DNA of 64,000 nucleotides from Streptococcus infantarius subsp. infantarius ATCC BAA-102 (GTDB lineage: Bacteria; Bacillota; Bacilli; Lactobacillales; Streptococcaceae), in contig NZ_DS572688.1 of assembly GCF_000154985.1 (NCBI RefSeq), forward strand, positions 62,001 through 126,000, read 5' to 3'. Positions 9,070-18,853 of this stretch are shown here, one piece after another. The first letter of the stretch is position 1, and the number at the start of each line of letters is the position of its first letter. The notes under the pieces are model-generated. The model had not been told where the DNA came from. It did not search any database and saw nothing but the letters and a program-made list of their open reading frames with translations. Position numbers and translations under genes: made by a program.

Positions 9070-9225
9070 AGCCACCTAAGGGTATCAAAAAACATCTCAG
9101 AGAGATATAAGGGAAGCAAAAATGCGACTCAACAACAAGTCGCATTTATTGAAAACTGGATTAACAACTATCCAAAGAAACTATTCAATTATAAATCTCC
9201 CAAAGAGTTTTTACAGGCTGGCTAA
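9070..9225 (+). pseudogene. IS30-like transposase C-terminal remnant
   Basis: A plus-strand frame ending at TAA (9223-9225) encodes FIENWINNYPKKLFNYKSP followed by KEFLQAG. The pattern of a short helix, then NYP.KLFNYKSP near the end, is typical of the C-termini of IS30-type DDE transposases. Everything upstream is lost at the junction with the truncated replication gene. It ends 21 bp before the divIB stop, so it marks the island edge. Confidence 0.5.
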
Positions 9226-9246
9226 TTTGAACTTGAAATTTGGCTT

Positions 9247-10482
9247 TTATTGTTGAGCTACTTGTTCAACTACTGCGGTTTCGTTCGGATGCTCTTCATT
9301 TGTAGCTTCTGGAGCTTGATTTTCTGCGCCTTCAGCTTCGCTTGATTCCGTTGCTGTAGCTTCCTCACTCGACTCGGTTTGAGAGTTTTCTTCGTCAGAT
9401 TTAGAATCAGATTCTGATTCTTCTTTGTTTTCGTTTTTAGCCTTTTCTTTATCCACTGCAACAGATGCTTCAATGGATTCAGAAGTTGCATAAATTCCCA
9501 CTTCCATATCAACAATGCTGTTTTCTGGTAAGCTATCTTTTATTTTTAAATAATATGGTAATTTCTTAGCTACTTCAGATAATGGTACACGAACAACATT
9601 TCCGTCATGCATCTCTAGTTTTAGCAAATCTGATGTAGTCGCAGAATCTGCTGAGCTGACAATTTGAATTTGATTAACCAAATCTTTGTCTAATTTTGAA
9701 AAAGCCTTAACGAGTTTTTGAATATCTTTTTCCGATGATAAATTAATCGTCAAGAAACTATCTGGCAATTCAGAAGCTCCTACAAGACCAATACGTGTCC
9801 CATTTTCAAGGATTGGCTGATAACCATCATCAGTTTGAGCATAAGCAATAATGCTGTACTCTTTAACATTAATGTTCAATTTATTTGGGAAACGGTAAGT
9901 AAACTTAGCGCTTTTAACCATTTTATTCTTACTAATAATATTTTTTTCATAAATTGAATGGCGGAAAATTAATGAAAAGAGGTAGTTTGACGTTTTAATT
10001 CCTGAATCTCTAATCACTTCTTCTTGATTAACCGTTGATGTCCCCGTAACTGTAATGATTTTCTTTTTACTAAATGGGGTTACTAAAAAGATTGAAATCA
10101 ACAGAATAACTGTAGCAGTGATGATAACTGGTAGCGCATGATGAATCGCTTTTTGAAGAGGTGTTTTCTCTTTTTTGGCTTCCAGTTTTTGTAATTTTTT
10201 AGCCTCTTTGGCTTTTCTAGCTTCTTCTTTTTTAGCTTCTTTAGCCTTTTTCTTCTCTTCTGCAGTCAAAGCTTTTTCTTCGACTTTTTCAGCTTTGGTA
10301 TCAGTATCTGTTGCTTTCGGCCTACGCTCTAAGCGTAATTTTTCTTGGCGTTTTTTCTTTTCCGCTTTTTCAGCTTCTTTTTTCTTTAGAAACTCAATAT
10401 TACGTTTTTGCCATTCCGTCAAAGCTGATTTTTTTTCTGATTTAGCTTTTTGACTTTTTTTAGGCTCTTTCTTTTTTGTCAT
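9247..10482 (-). CDS. divIB: Cell division protein DivIB/FtsQ
   Basis: DivIB is a bitopic divisome protein bridging early and late division factors with FtsL and DivIC. The 411 residues have a very Lys/Glu-rich cytoplasmic N-terminus (about 1-115). A single membrane span follows at about 118-138 (ALPVIITATVILLISIFLV), then the POTRA domain starting at KKIITVTGTSTVNQEEVI, the FtsQ/DivIB domain, and an acidic Ser/Glu-rich tail. Its start abuts the murG stop. The downstream partner ftsA is displaced by the island, but the gene itself is intact. Confidence 0.95.
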   Translation of the reverse strand: MTKKKEPKKSQKAKSEKKSALTEWQKRNIEFLKKKEAEKAEKKKRQEKLRLERRPKATDTDTKAEKVEEKALTAEEKKKAKEAKKEEARKAKEAKKLQKLEAKKEKTPLQKAIHHALPVIITATVILLISIFLVTPFSKKKIITVTGTSTVNQEEVIRDSGIKTSNYLFSLIFRHSIYEKNIISKNKMVKSAKFTYRFPNKLNINVKEYSIIAYAQTDDGYQPILENGTRIGLVGASELPDSFLTINLSSEKDIQKLVKAFSKLDKDLVNQIQIVSSADSATTSDLLKLEMHDGNVVRVPLSEVAKKLPYYLKIKDSLPENSIVDMEVGIYATSESIEASVAVDKEKAKNENKEESESDSKSDEENSQTESSEEATATESSEAEGAENQAPEATNEEHPNETAVVEQVAQQ

Positions 10483-11559
10483 TTAAATTCCTTTTGCAGT
10501 CTTAGAAATATCTTGTTTAAGCAGATCATAAAATTCTTCTTGTGACTTGATTTCAGTGGAATTTTTCATTTGTGTGTGATAGCTATTTTCTTGTTCAAAA
10601 AGCTGTATTAATTCTTCTTCTAAATTTGAGAATGTTAACTTGTCTTCAGAAAGTTGGCGGGCATAACCTTTTTTCTCAAAGTATGCTGCATTTTCTAATT
10701 GATCTCCTCGACTAGCTTCTTTTCCAAGAGGCACAATCAAGTGTAATTTATTCATAGCAACCAACTCAAAAATAGTATTTGAACCACCGCGTGTCACGAC
10801 TGCATCTGCCATATCCATCAAAGGCTGATAAAGATCTGTGACATAATCAACTCGATAGAGATTTTGACTCAATCCGTTTAAACTTTTATCTCCTGAAATA
10901 TTGATAACATTGTAGTGCTCAACCAATTCAGGGGTATTTGTAATAAAGTCATTAAAAACACGTGCACCTGCAGAACCACCGATGAAAAGAAGTGTTTTCA
11001 ATTCAGGGTTAAAGTGTGCTTTAATTTCTTCAATTTTGCTGCTATCATAAGCAACTTTGCTACCAACTTTTGTAATCGCACCAACGTGTTTTGCTTTCAC
11101 CAAGCCTTTGGCTTGTTCAAAGGTTGTGTACATCGTTGTCGCAAATTTATAGGCAATTTTATTGGCTAAGCCCATTGATAAGTCAGATTCGTGCACAAAA
11201 ACAGGAACTCCAAGTGTTTTTGCCGCAATGACTGGTGGGACAGATACAAAGCCACCTTTTGAGAATAAAGTTTGTGGACGAATTTTAGCAATAATTGCAA
11301 TTGATTGAAGAATTCCAAATGAAACTTTGAACACATCAAGCATGTTTTGCCATGAAAAATAACGTCTTAATTTTCCTGTTGCAATAGAATGAAAGGTTAC
11401 ATCTAGACCTGATTTTTCAATTTGTTTGTGTTCAATTCCATGTTTGTCACCAATATAGTGAACTTCCCAACCATCTTTGATAAATTTTGGGATAAGAATC
11501 AAGTTCAAGGTAACATGGCCAACTGTACCACCACCGGTAAATACGATTTTTTTAGCCAT
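10483..11559 (-). CDS. murG: UDP-GlcNAc:lipid I GlcNAc transferase MurG
   Basis: MurG adds GlcNAc to lipid I to make lipid II on the inner face of the membrane. The 358 residues form a GT-B glycosyltransferase with the N-terminal [19 protein letters not shown] loop and a second Gly-rich loop, [17 protein letters not shown]. The nucleotide-sugar site [20 protein letters not shown] is present, as is [18 protein letters not shown]. It lies in an operon between murD (2-bp gap) and divIB. Complete. Confidence 0.97.
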   Translation of the reverse strand: MAKKIVFTGGGTVGHVTLNLILIPKFIKDGWEVHYIGDKHGIEHKQIEKSGLDVTFHSIATGKLRRYFSWQNMLDVFKVSFGILQSIAIIAKIRPQTLFSKGGFVSVPPVIAAKTLGVPVFVHESDLSMGLANKIAYKFATTMYTTFEQAKGLVKAKHVGAITKVGSKVAYDSSKIEEIKAHFNPELKTLLFIGGSAGARVFNDFITNTPELVEHYNVINISGDKSLNGLSQNLYRVDYVTDLYQPLMDMADAVVTRGGSNTIFELVAMNKLHLIVPLGKEASRGDQLENAAYFEKKGYARQLSEDKLTFSNLEEELIQLFEQENSYHTQMKNSTEIKSQEEFYDLLKQDISKTAKGI

Positions 11560-11561
11560 GC

Positions 11562-12917
11562 TTATTCTCCTTTAATAGCTTCAAAGGTTGCGATAAATTC
11601 ATCACCACGAACTTCAAAGCTCTTATACATATCCCAGCTTGCATTAGCAGGGCTCAAGAGAACAACATCACCAGCTTCAGCTTTACTGTAAGCAATACGA
11701 GCAGCATCTGCGACATCTTTAGCATCAACGTACGGAACTTGTGCTTTATCAGCTGCGCGTTTCACACGAGGAGCTGATTCTCCAAGAATAACCATCAATT
11801 TAACACCTGTAATATCTGGAACAAGTTCGTCAAATTCATTACCACGGTCAAGACCACCAGCAATCAAGATAACTTTTGAATTATCAAATCCTGAAAGAGC
11901 TTTTTGAGTTGCTAGAATATTTGTTGATTTAGAATCGTTATAGAATTTAATGCCGTTAACTTCACCAAGAGCTTGAAGACGGTGTTTAACCCCACCAAAA
12001 TGTGACAAAGTTTCTTTAATAGCTTCATTTGCAATACCTGAGAGTTTTGCAATTGCGATTGTTGCCAAAGCATTTTCAACGTTGTGGTTACCAGGAACAC
12101 CGATTTCAGATGCTTTCATGATAGCTTCATCTTTGAAATACAAAGTATCACCATCTAGGTAAGCACCGTCAACTTTCTCAGTTGTAGAGAATGGGATAAC
12201 TTGTGCTGCTGTTTTTTGTGCTAATTCTTTTGCCAAATCTTGGTTAAAGTTAAGTACCAAATAATCTTCTGCTGTCATATTCTTTTGAATATTCCATTTT
12301 GCAGCAACATATTCTTCAAAGCCACCATGGTAGTCAATATGTGTTGGCATAAGGTTTGTAATAACAGCCATGTGTGGGTGGAAAGTATCTGTTCCCATCA
12401 ATTGGAAAGAAGATAATTCCATAACCAAAGTGTCTTTATCTGTAGCAGTCTGTGCCACTTCAGAAGCAGGAAAACCAATATTTCCTGAAAGAAGACCTGA
12501 TTTACCACCATTGTTCAATGTTTCAGCAATCATAGTTGTTGTTGTTGTTTTACCATTTGAACCAGTGATACCAATAATTGGGGCATCTGAAATCATGTAA
12601 GCCAACTCAACTTCTGTGATAACTGGAATATTTTTTTCGATAGCGCGAGCCACCATTGGATTATCGTAACGAATTCCTGGGTTTTTAACCATCAATTCAA
12701 AGTTTTCATCCAAAAGTTCTAGTGGATGACTACCACAGATAACTTTGATGCCTTCTTCAAGAAGAGATTGTGCAGCTGGATTTTCATCAAATGGTTTACC
12801 GTCGTTAACTGTGACGATAGCACCTAATTTTTCAAGGAGACGCGCTGCAGCTTCTCCAGATTTTGCTAAACCAAGAACTAAGACTTTTTTATTTTCAAAT
12901 GTTTCAATTTTTTTCAT
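11562..12917 (-). CDS. murD: UDP-N-acetylmuramoyl-L-alanine--D-glutamate ligase MurD
   Basis: This cytoplasmic ATP-dependent ligase adds D-Glu to UDP-MurNAc-L-Ala. The 451 residues show an N-terminal UDP-binding domain ([20 protein letters not shown]), the ATP P-loop [20 protein letters not shown] (about 108-127), and the central motifs [15 protein letters not shown] and KHRLQ. The C-terminal domain has NDSKSTN and [20 protein letters not shown]. It is the first gene of the murD-murG-divIB set. An upstream intergenic region of about 140 bp should carry the promoter. Confidence 0.97.
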   Translation of the reverse strand: MKKIETFENKKVLVLGLAKSGEAAARLLEKLGAIVTVNDGKPFDENPAAQSLLEEGIKVICGSHPLELLDENFELMVKNPGIRYDNPMVARAIEKNIPVITEVELAYMISDAPIIGITGSNGKTTTTTMIAETLNNGGKSGLLSGNIGFPASEVAQTATDKDTLVMELSSFQLMGTDTFHPHMAVITNLMPTHIDYHGGFEEYVAAKWNIQKNMTAEDYLVLNFNQDLAKELAQKTAAQVIPFSTTEKVDGAYLDGDTLYFKDEAIMKASEIGVPGNHNVENALATIAIAKLSGIANEAIKETLSHFGGVKHRLQALGEVNGIKFYNDSKSTNILATQKALSGFDNSKVILIAGGLDRGNEFDELVPDITGVKLMVILGESAPRVKRAADKAQVPYVDAKDVADAARIAYSKAEAGDVVLLSPANASWDMYKSFEVRGDEFIATFEAIKGE

Positions 12918-13036
12918 AATATATCCATTCTAACATTGCAAATATAATAATATTCTACCTTTATTTAAGGCGTTTTTCAATCATTCTACGGCATTTAAGA
13001 CAATCTTAGTGTCGCAATGTCTGATAGAGTGTTTAT

Positions 13037-13064
13037 GACAAAAAAAGCTGAGTAAATACTCAGC
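13037..13064 (-). terminator. Terminator overlapping the DUF3165 gene end
   Basis: On the minus strand GCTGAGTA-TTTA-CTCAGC is followed by TTTTTTTGTC. The upstream arm overlaps the last codons of the DUF3165 gene. Confidence 0.8.
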
Positions 13065-13332
13065 TTCTTTCGCTATATTGCTCATTTTTATTTTTCTTAA
13101 CAGGTAAGCGATAGACATCCCTTAGCGAGAAAAATCCCAAGGCAACCATAGCAAGTGCAAGAAAAATTTCTGGTGGTGATTGCATGATTTTAACAAAGCT
13201 CATTACTGCTAAAACAAGTAGCATTGCAACTAAGCCAACCAAACCAATCATCCCAAGAGTATTACGAATTGTTTTAGGTGCCATGAAAATATAGTATGAA
13301 ATAATTAAGATTGCAATAATTAAATAAAACAT
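13060..13332 (-). CDS. DUF3165 family small membrane protein
   Basis: This 90-residue protein has three hydrophobic segments (about 1-14, 20-42 and 55-70: FYLIIAILIISYYIF; LGMIGLVGLVAMLLVLAVMS; FLALAMVALGFFSL). It ends in a basic, charged tail. It matches the DUF3165 proteins that follow typA in streptococci, whose function is unknown. GGAAGGA lies 8 nt before the ATG. Together with typA it probably forms one transcript ending at 13037. Confidence 0.8.
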   Translation of the reverse strand: MFYLIIAILIISYYIFMAPKTIRNTLGMIGLVGLVAMLLVLAVMSFVKIMQSPPEIFLALAMVALGFFSLRDVYRLPVKKNKNEQYSERS

Positions 13333-13421
13333 TTCATGATTCCTTCCTACAATTCAAATTTATGTGTATCGTTTTCTGAGTTTATTTTAAGTTTGGAACT
13401 AAAATAGTCTAGCAGACTATT

Positions 13422-15266
13422 TTACTCTTCAGCTGATTTTTTCTTTTTAGCTGCTTTAGCGCGCAAGTTTTTATCAAGAATTTGTTTACGCAAACGGATT
13501 GATTCTGGTGTAACTTCCATGTATTCGTCATCGTTCAAGAATTCAAGTGATTCTTCAAGAGTCAAGATACGTGGAGTTTTGATAACAGCAGTTTGGTCTT
13601 TCGTAGCTGAACGAACGTTTGTCATTTGTTTAGCTTTAGTGATGTTAACTGTCAAGTCGTTTTCACGTGAGTTTTCACCAATGATCATACCTTCGTATAC
13701 TTCAGTACCTGGGTTAACGAAGATTGTTCCGCGTTCTTCAACAGACATGATTGAGTATGTTGTTGCTTTACCAGTATCGATAGATACAAGAGCACCACGA
13801 CGACGTCCACCGATTTCAGCGTTGATAACTGGCATGTATTGGTCGAATGTGTGGTTCATGATACCGTAACCGTGAGTCATTGAAAGGAACTCAGTTGGGT
13901 AACCGATAAGTCCACGAGCTGGTGCCAAGAAAACAAGACGTGTTTGACCGTTACCAGTTGATTGCATGTCAATCATTTCACCTTTACGTTCTGACAATGA
14001 TTGGATAACTGAACCTTGGTATTCTTCTGGTGTATCGATTTGAACACGTTCGAATGGTTCGCACTTCACGCCATCAATTTCTTTGATGATAACTTCTGGA
14101 CGTGATACTTGAAGTTCATATCCTTCACGACGCATTGTTTCGATAAGGATTGACAAGTGCAATTCACCACGACCTGATACAGTCCATTTATCTGGAGAAT
14201 CAGTTGGTTCAACACGAAGTGATACGTCAGTTTGCAATTCAGCAAGCAAACGTTCTTCAACTTTACGAGACGTTACGAATTTACCTTCACGACCTGCAAA
14301 TGGTGAGTTATTTACCAAAAATGTCATTTGAAGAGTTGGTTCATCAATGTGAAGGATTGGAAGTGGCTCAATGCAATCAGTTGGAGTGATTGTTTCACCA
14401 ACGAAGATATCTTCCATACCTGAGATAGCAATCAAATCACCAGCTTTAGCTTCTTGGATTTCACGACGTTCAAGTCCGAAGAAACCAAACAATTTCGTAA
14501 CACGGAAGTTTTTAGTTGAGCCATCAAGTTTAGAAAGAGTAACTTGGTCACCAACCTTAACAGTACCACGGAAGATACGTCCGATACCGATACGTCCAAC
14601 GAAATCGTTATAATCAAGAAGTGACACTTGAAATTGAAGTGGTTCTTCTGAGTTATCAACAGGAGCTGGAATGTGGTCAATGATTGTATCAAAGACTGGA
14701 GCCATTGTGTGTTCTTGATCAGCTGGATCATCAGAAAGTGATGATGTACCGTTGATAGCTGATGCGTAAACAACTGGGAATTCTAATTGATCATCATCGG
14801 CACCAAGTTCGATGAAAAGTTCAAGAACTTCGTCAACAACTTCTGCTGGACGAGCTGATGGTTTATCAATTTTGTTAACAACAACGATTGGTGTCAAGTT
14901 TTGTTCAAGAGCTTTTTTCAACACGAAACGTGTTTGAGGCATAGTACCTTCGTAAGCATCGACAACAAGAACAACACCATCAACCATTTTCATGATACGT
15001 TCAACTTCTCCACCGAAATCCGCGTGTCCTGGTGTGTCCATGATGTTGATACGAACACCGTTGTAAGCAACTGCAGTATTTTTAGCAAGGATTGTAATTC
15101 CGCGTTCTTTTTCAAGATCGTTTGAATCCATTGCACGTTCTTGCAATTCTTTACGTTCGTCAAGTGTGTGTGATTGTTTCAACAATTCATCAACAAGGGT
15201 TGTTTTCCCATGGTCAACGTGGGCGATAATCGCCACGTTACGAATATCTTCTCTTAATTTAGTCAT
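13422..15266 (-). CDS. typA: Ribosome-associated GTPase TypA/BipA
   Basis: TypA is a translational GTPase related to EF-G/LepA that helps 50S assembly and stress adaptation. G-domain motifs are clear: [18 protein letters not shown] (G1), RGITILAKN (G2), MDTPGHADF (G3) and VVNKIDKP (G4). Domain II, an EF-G-like domain V and the TypA-specific C-terminal domain follow, ending in a Lys-rich tail ([12 protein letters not shown]). The 614 residues are full length. It is transcribed separately from the genes upstream, past the terminator at 15388-15416. Confidence 0.97.
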   Translation of the reverse strand: MTKLREDIRNVAIIAHVDHGKTTLVDELLKQSHTLDERKELQERAMDSNDLEKERGITILAKNTAVAYNGVRINIMDTPGHADFGGEVERIMKMVDGVVLVVDAYEGTMPQTRFVLKKALEQNLTPIVVVNKIDKPSARPAEVVDEVLELFIELGADDDQLEFPVVYASAINGTSSLSDDPADQEHTMAPVFDTIIDHIPAPVDNSEEPLQFQVSLLDYNDFVGRIGIGRIFRGTVKVGDQVTLSKLDGSTKNFRVTKLFGFFGLERREIQEAKAGDLIAISGMEDIFVGETITPTDCIEPLPILHIDEPTLQMTFLVNNSPFAGREGKFVTSRKVEERLLAELQTDVSLRVEPTDSPDKWTVSGRGELHLSILIETMRREGYELQVSRPEVIIKEIDGVKCEPFERVQIDTPEEYQGSVIQSLSERKGEMIDMQSTGNGQTRLVFLAPARGLIGYPTEFLSMTHGYGIMNHTFDQYMPVINAEIGGRRRGALVSIDTGKATTYSIMSVEERGTIFVNPGTEVYEGMIIGENSRENDLTVNITKAKQMTNVRSATKDQTAVIKTPRILTLEESLEFLNDDEYMEVTPESIRLRKQILDKNLRAKAAKKKKSAEE

Positions 15267-15387
15267 GATTCCTCGATTTATTTTTAATTTATTCTAACTT
15301 TTGAATTATATCATATTTCACCTAAAAAAAACATCGTTAAAAGCTGTGTAAATGTTTTCAGAAACGGATTTAGCTTCTATAGTATGT

Positions 15388-15416
15388 AAAAAGATGGGAA
15401 CCATGTCCCATCTTTT
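15388..15416. terminator. Bidirectional terminator upstream of typA
   Basis: AAAAGATGGGA pairs with TCCCATCTTTT around a short loop. It ends the minus-strand transcript of the 15441-16388 gene before typA. Confidence 0.85.
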
Positions 15417-15440
15417 GTAATGTTTTAACTATTTCTCATC

Positions 15441-16388
15441 TTACTCGACATAAGCGGTGCTGACAACGCTCCAATTGGTTGCTTCGAGTGTGCCTTGTTC
15501 AAGATAGCCGTCTGCATTAACACGATATAGGGCTAGACGTGTTTTGCTATCGCTATTTTTACGAACGCTAGCATACACTAAATTGTCATCATAAGCTTTA
15601 ACATTTACGAAACAATCATCTTTTTCTGCGTCAGATAATTGATTTTGTGAAGCATAAATAGAAAGAACCCAAGCTTCCACTTGCTCAGTCGTTAAATTTT
15701 TAGTATTAATGGCATCAGCAAGAGCTGCTTGGTCGGTTGGTACTAATTTGAGATTAGTGTTTAACGAATAAGTGAATTTACTAGAGGTTGTTGTCCAGAA
15801 TTGTGGATAAATATAGCCATTTTTGACATAAATTCCCGAAGCAAATTTTGGTGTTGTTTGGTAACTACCACCGATACCACCAAAAATAAGTGCCCCGATG
15901 GCTTCACTATCACTTCCATCAGCAGGATAAAAACGATAAACACCTTGCGCCACTTCTTCATAACCAGAAACACGCTCTGTAACAATATAATTAGACTGAT
16001 TTTTGGTCATTGTGCCATCTTCACTGATTGTCAGAATGACTCCGTCATAATCAGCTGTTTTCCAATTCCCAACAAGCTCCGCAGGGACACCTTGTTTTAT
16101 CGTTGAAGAGGTCTTGGTCTCGCTCGTGCTTGATGAACTTGATGTACTTGTTGACGTAGCCGTTGTAGATGGCGACCATTCCGCCTTATTATTGGCGGTT
16201 GTTTCGCGATTGAAAGCTGTGACGAGATACAAAATAATTAGAGCCAAGAAAACCAATGGACTGATTAAAAGAATCCTGATTAAACGACGTTTCTTGTTTT
16301 CTTGCAGCCTCTCGACATAAACATTGCGTAACGCTTCAAGTTTCTTTTTCTCATCTTCGTCTGTTACTTGGCTTAATTCCAAATCCAA
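15441..16388 (-). CDS. Membrane-anchored DUF6287-like protein with interrupted N-terminus
   Basis: Function unknown. From a TTG at 16388 the frame gives 315 residues: a charged N-terminus, one membrane span (IRILLISPLVFLALIILYLV, about 37-56), a Ser/Thr-rich spacer, and a beta-rich extracellular part starting VPAELVGNWKTADYDGVILT that resembles DUF6287. A second helical region contains LTTEQVEAWVLSIY. Upstream, in the same frame and past a TAA at 16389-16391, an ATG at 16478 opens MEFEKENLKRKNDESKDTLK. The native protein was probably about 345 residues, and this allele carries a nonsense change. Confidence 0.7.
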   Translation of the reverse strand: MDLELSQVTDEDEKKKLEALRNVYVERLQENKKRRLIRILLISPLVFLALIILYLVTAFNRETTANNKAEWSPSTTATSTSTSSSSSTSETKTSSTIKQGVPAELVGNWKTADYDGVILTISEDGTMTKNQSNYIVTERVSGYEEVAQGVYRFYPADGSDSEAIGALIFGGIGGSYQTTPKFASGIYVKNGYIYPQFWTTTSSKFTYSLNTNLKLVPTDQAALADAINTKNLTTEQVEAWVLSIYASQNQLSDAEKDDCFVNVKAYDDNLVYASVRKNSDSKTRLALYRVNADGYLEQGTLEATNWSVVSTAYVE

Positions 16389-16492
16389 TTAAAAAATCTG
16401 ATTTTTGAGGTATTTTGATTTCAGGGTATCCTTACTCTCATCGTTTTTTCTCTTTAAATTTTCTTTTTCAAATTCCATATTTTGGTAAATGA

Positions 16493-16873
16493 TTAACTTT
16501 CTTTAACTTTTCCTGTCCAGTAGTCAAAGCCGTCTTTAAGGACGTAAAGATTTGTGTAACCAGCTTTTTTAAGTGTTTTTATAACACGTGGAAGAGCAGC
16601 ACTTCTACTGCTGTCGTATAAAAGAACTGGTTTGTCTTTACGAATAGCTGAATATGACATTTGAATTTGACTAGCTGGGAGATTACGTGCTCCCATAATA
16701 TGTTTTGTTTTAAAAGCAGCCGCTTCACGAACGTCAATTAATTGACTAGTGTGAATCATGCTTTCAAACTCCGCGTTATCAATGAATTTTGCTGCGCGAC
16801 GTACACTAATGTATGTCCATGCGAACCACCCTACGATAACGACTAGAGCAATTAGAAAAACTATCCAGTTCAT
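16493..16873 (-). CDS. Rhodanese-like domain protein, membrane anchored, active-site Cys missing
   Basis: The 126 residues comprise an N-terminal membrane span (IVFLIALVVIVGWFAWTYI) and one rhodanese domain with SQLIDVREAAAFKTKHIMGA and KDGFDYWTG. In active sulfurtransferases the loop is C-x-x-G-x-R-S. Here it reads YDSSRSAALPR, so the catalytic Cys is replaced by Asp and sulfur transfer is unlikely. It lies 13 bp downstream of glk in the yqgQ-glk-rhodanese group common in Firmicutes. A protein-binding or regulatory role is only a guess. Confidence 0.9.
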   Translation of the reverse strand: MNWIVFLIALVVIVGWFAWTYISVRRAAKFIDNAEFESMIHTSQLIDVREAAAFKTKHIMGARNLPASQIQMSYSAIRKDKPVLLYDSSRSAALPRVIKTLKKAGYTNLYVLKDGFDYWTGKVKES

Positions 16874-16886
16874 TTTTTGCCTCTTG

Positions 16887-17855
16887 TTAATCTACGAATT
16901 GACTTGCAAGACTTGCAGCACCGATGATACCTGCATCGTTACCAAGTTCAGCGATTTTCACTCTAGTTGTTTTACGAACTTGTGGGAATGCGTAAGTAAC
17001 GAAGTATTTTTCAACACGGCTACGCAAGAATTCACCTGCAGCAGATACACCACCACCGATAACAACTGAATCTGGGTTCAAGATGTTTGCGATGTTTGCA
17101 GTTGCTTGTCCAAGGTAGAAACCTACTTTTTCAACAACTGAATCTGCGAAATGATCACCAGCTTCAGCAGCTACAAAGATATCTTTACTTGTTACAACAT
17201 CACCATTGTCGATAGCTGCTTTAATTTTTGAATCACCTTCATATTCTTCTGCCAAGTGACGAGCCACACGAACAACACCTGTTGCTGAAGCAACTGTTTC
17301 AAGACATCCTTTATTACCACATGTACATTCGAAACCATCGACTGGTTCAACATTCATGTGACCAATTTCTCCACCAGCACCAGCAACACCGTGGATAAGG
17401 TTACCGTCAGCGATAACACCACCACCAACACCAGTTCCAAGTGTTACGAAAACAACATCAGGGTTGTTAGCACCAGCACCTGTCCAGCGTTCACCAAGTG
17501 CGGCAACGTTAGCATCGTTATCGATGGCAAATGGAATACCAAGTTCACGTTCAATAACTGAACCAACTTCTTCAGTGTGTGCCCAGTTCAAGTTGAATGC
17601 ACCTGTAACAGTTTTATTTTCACGATCAACAGCACCTGGTGACCCCATACCGATACCTGCAAAATCATCTTTTGTCAAACCATAAAGATTCAAACGGTGT
17701 TTGATTGACTCAACGATGTCAGGAACGATGTGTTTACCATCTTCAAGTGTATTTGTATCGATTGCCCATTTTTCTTGAACTTCACCTTCAAGAGTTAGGA
17801 TACCGAATTTAATCGTTGTTCCACCTAGGTCAATCCCTAAAAGTTTTTTAGTCAT
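16887..17855 (-). CDS. glk: ROK-family glucokinase
   Basis: Glucokinase phosphorylates internal glucose to glucose-6-phosphate with ATP. The 322-residue ROK protein has the N-terminal phosphate loop LGIDLGGTTIKFG, sugar-binding DNDANVAALGE and the catalytic-site GTGVGGGVI. The ROK zinc site is CTCGNKGCLET, with GHMNVEP just before it. It overlaps yqgQ by 8 nt and precedes the rhodanese-like gene. Complete. Confidence 0.96.
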   Translation of the reverse strand: MTKKLLGIDLGGTTIKFGILTLEGEVQEKWAIDTNTLEDGKHIVPDIVESIKHRLNLYGLTKDDFAGIGMGSPGAVDRENKTVTGAFNLNWAHTEEVGSVIERELGIPFAIDNDANVAALGERWTGAGANNPDVVFVTLGTGVGGGVIADGNLIHGVAGAGGEIGHMNVEPVDGFECTCGNKGCLETVASATGVVRVARHLAEEYEGDSKIKAAIDNGDVVTSKDIFVAAEAGDHFADSVVEKVGFYLGQATANIANILNPDSVVIGGGVSAAGEFLRSRVEKYFVTYAFPQVRKTTRVKIAELGNDAGIIGAASLASQFVD

Positions 17856-18057
17856 TATTTTCTTTCTCCATTTCTAAACGGTGCTCGCGACGCAAAATTA
17901 ATTCTGCATTCAGGTAATCAGCCTTGTCAATCAACCCATTTTCATACAATTTCTCGAGCTCAAGTTTCATGACCTCTATATCATAAAGACGTTTACCGAT
18001 ATAGACAAAAATACCGAACCGTTTTAACAGTTGCTGCACGTCAAATAAAGTTTTCAT
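17848..18057 (-). CDS. yqgQ: YqgQ family protein
   Basis: This is a small all-helical protein of the YqgQ (DUF910) family, function unknown, almost always encoded just before glucokinase. I chose the ATG at 18057 (MKTLFDVQQLLKRFGIFVYI) because family members start with this motif. An in-frame ATG 48 bp upstream would add a poorly conserved leader. The gene gives 69 residues ending EMEKENND, and its 3' end overlaps the glk start. No strong Shine-Dalgarno is visible. Confidence 0.85.
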   Translation of the reverse strand: MKTLFDVQQLLKRFGIFVYIGKRLYDIEVMKLELEKLYENGLIDKADYLNAELILRREHRLEMEKENND

Positions 18058-18142
18058 ACAAAGCATTTTATCAAAAATAAGACGTTTTTTCAATAGGACA
18101 TGCAATCGTTTTCTTTATTTTCACGTTTTTATTTGTTTTCAT

Positions 18143-18174
18143 GAAAAAATAGCGGACCAATCAGCCCGCTATTT
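18143..18174 (-). terminator. Terminator of dpr
   Basis: AAATAGCGG and CCGCTATTT pair on the minus strand with a TTTTTT run, 17 bp after the dpr stop. Confidence 0.85.
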
Positions 18175-18190
18175 GCTATTTTTTAGAAAA

Positions 18191-18715
18191 TTATTTGATT
18201 CCAGGAGCTTGTCCACGTTGTGCTTGCAACATCCAGATTGTTTTTTCAGCATCAGCTTTTGCTGCTGTGAAAATGTCATTTGATGGAGCATCGCCTTCTT
18301 CATCAGTCACGTCTAGACCAACTTGATAAAGAGCTGAAAGATAAGTGTAAACTTCAACCAAACGAGCCAAATTTTCATCCATTGTCTTGTCAAATGAACC
18401 TTTAGTTTCTTCTAACTTGGAATTGTCATCGAATTCTTTAAGAGTTGAGTATGGTGCCCCACCGATTGTAATCAAACGTTCGCTGATTTCATCCAAGTTA
18501 GCATTAAGAGCATCCATCAATTCGTCCATTTTTGGATGAAGATATAAGAATCCTGCACCACGCATGTACCAGTGAATTTGGTGAACAATAGAAGCAGCTT
18601 TTGAAAGGTCTGCTACTGCTTGATTAAGCACAGCTTTTGTTTTAGCATTTTTTGCATTTTGTGAAATGTTATGTGTTACAGATGCATAAATTGTTTCAGT
18701 CATTGTTTGAGTCAT
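18191..18715 (-). CDS. dpr: Dps-like peroxide resistance protein Dpr
   Basis: Dpr is a 12-subunit ferritin-like shell that oxidises and stores iron, preventing Fenton chemistry in catalase-negative streptococci. The 174 residues carry the inter-subunit ferroxidase ligands in [20 protein letters not shown] and [25 protein letters not shown] precedes the ATG at 18715. A 15-bp PerR box lies about 70 bp upstream, which fits peroxide/iron control. Complete, with its own terminator. Confidence 0.96.
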   Translation of the reverse strand: MTQTMTETIYASVTHNISQNAKNAKTKAVLNQAVADLSKAASIVHQIHWYMRGAGFLYLHPKMDELMDALNANLDEISERLITIGGAPYSTLKEFDDNSKLEETKGSFDKTMDENLARLVEVYTYLSALYQVGLDVTDEEGDAPSNDIFTAAKADAEKTIWMLQAQRGQAPGIK

Positions 18716-18783
18716 AAGCGACCTCCTCTAAAAAATAAAATCAATGGTTTTAGGAAATATTTCCTTTTCTTTATGATTATATT

Positions 18784-18798
18784 TTAGAATAATTCTAA
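18784..18798. promoter_or_regulatory. PerR box upstream of dpr
   Basis: TTAGAATAATTCTAA is a perfect 7-1-7 palindrome of the Per-box type. It lies between dpr and the divergent prepilin peptidase gene. PerR control of dpr is established in streptococci; use of this exact site is inferred. Confidence 0.8.
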
Positions 18799-18838
18799 AT
18801 AAGTAGCAAATAATATGCTCATAACTTTTAAAATTTTT

Positions 18839-18846
18839 TTCGAATA
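18839..18846 (+). promoter_or_regulatory. Possible ComX (cin/combox-like) promoter element
   Basis: TTCGAATA matches the late-competence box TACGAATA at 7 of 8 bases. It is preceded by a T-run and ends 7 nt before the ATG of the prepilin peptidase gene, a known competence gene type. One mismatch and the very short leader make this tentative. Confidence 0.4.
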
Positions 18847-18853
18847 ATAAGGT

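Noticed and set aside
14371-14773. Open frames on both strands within typA
   Set aside because: These are shadows of the TypA coding sequence with no independent signals.
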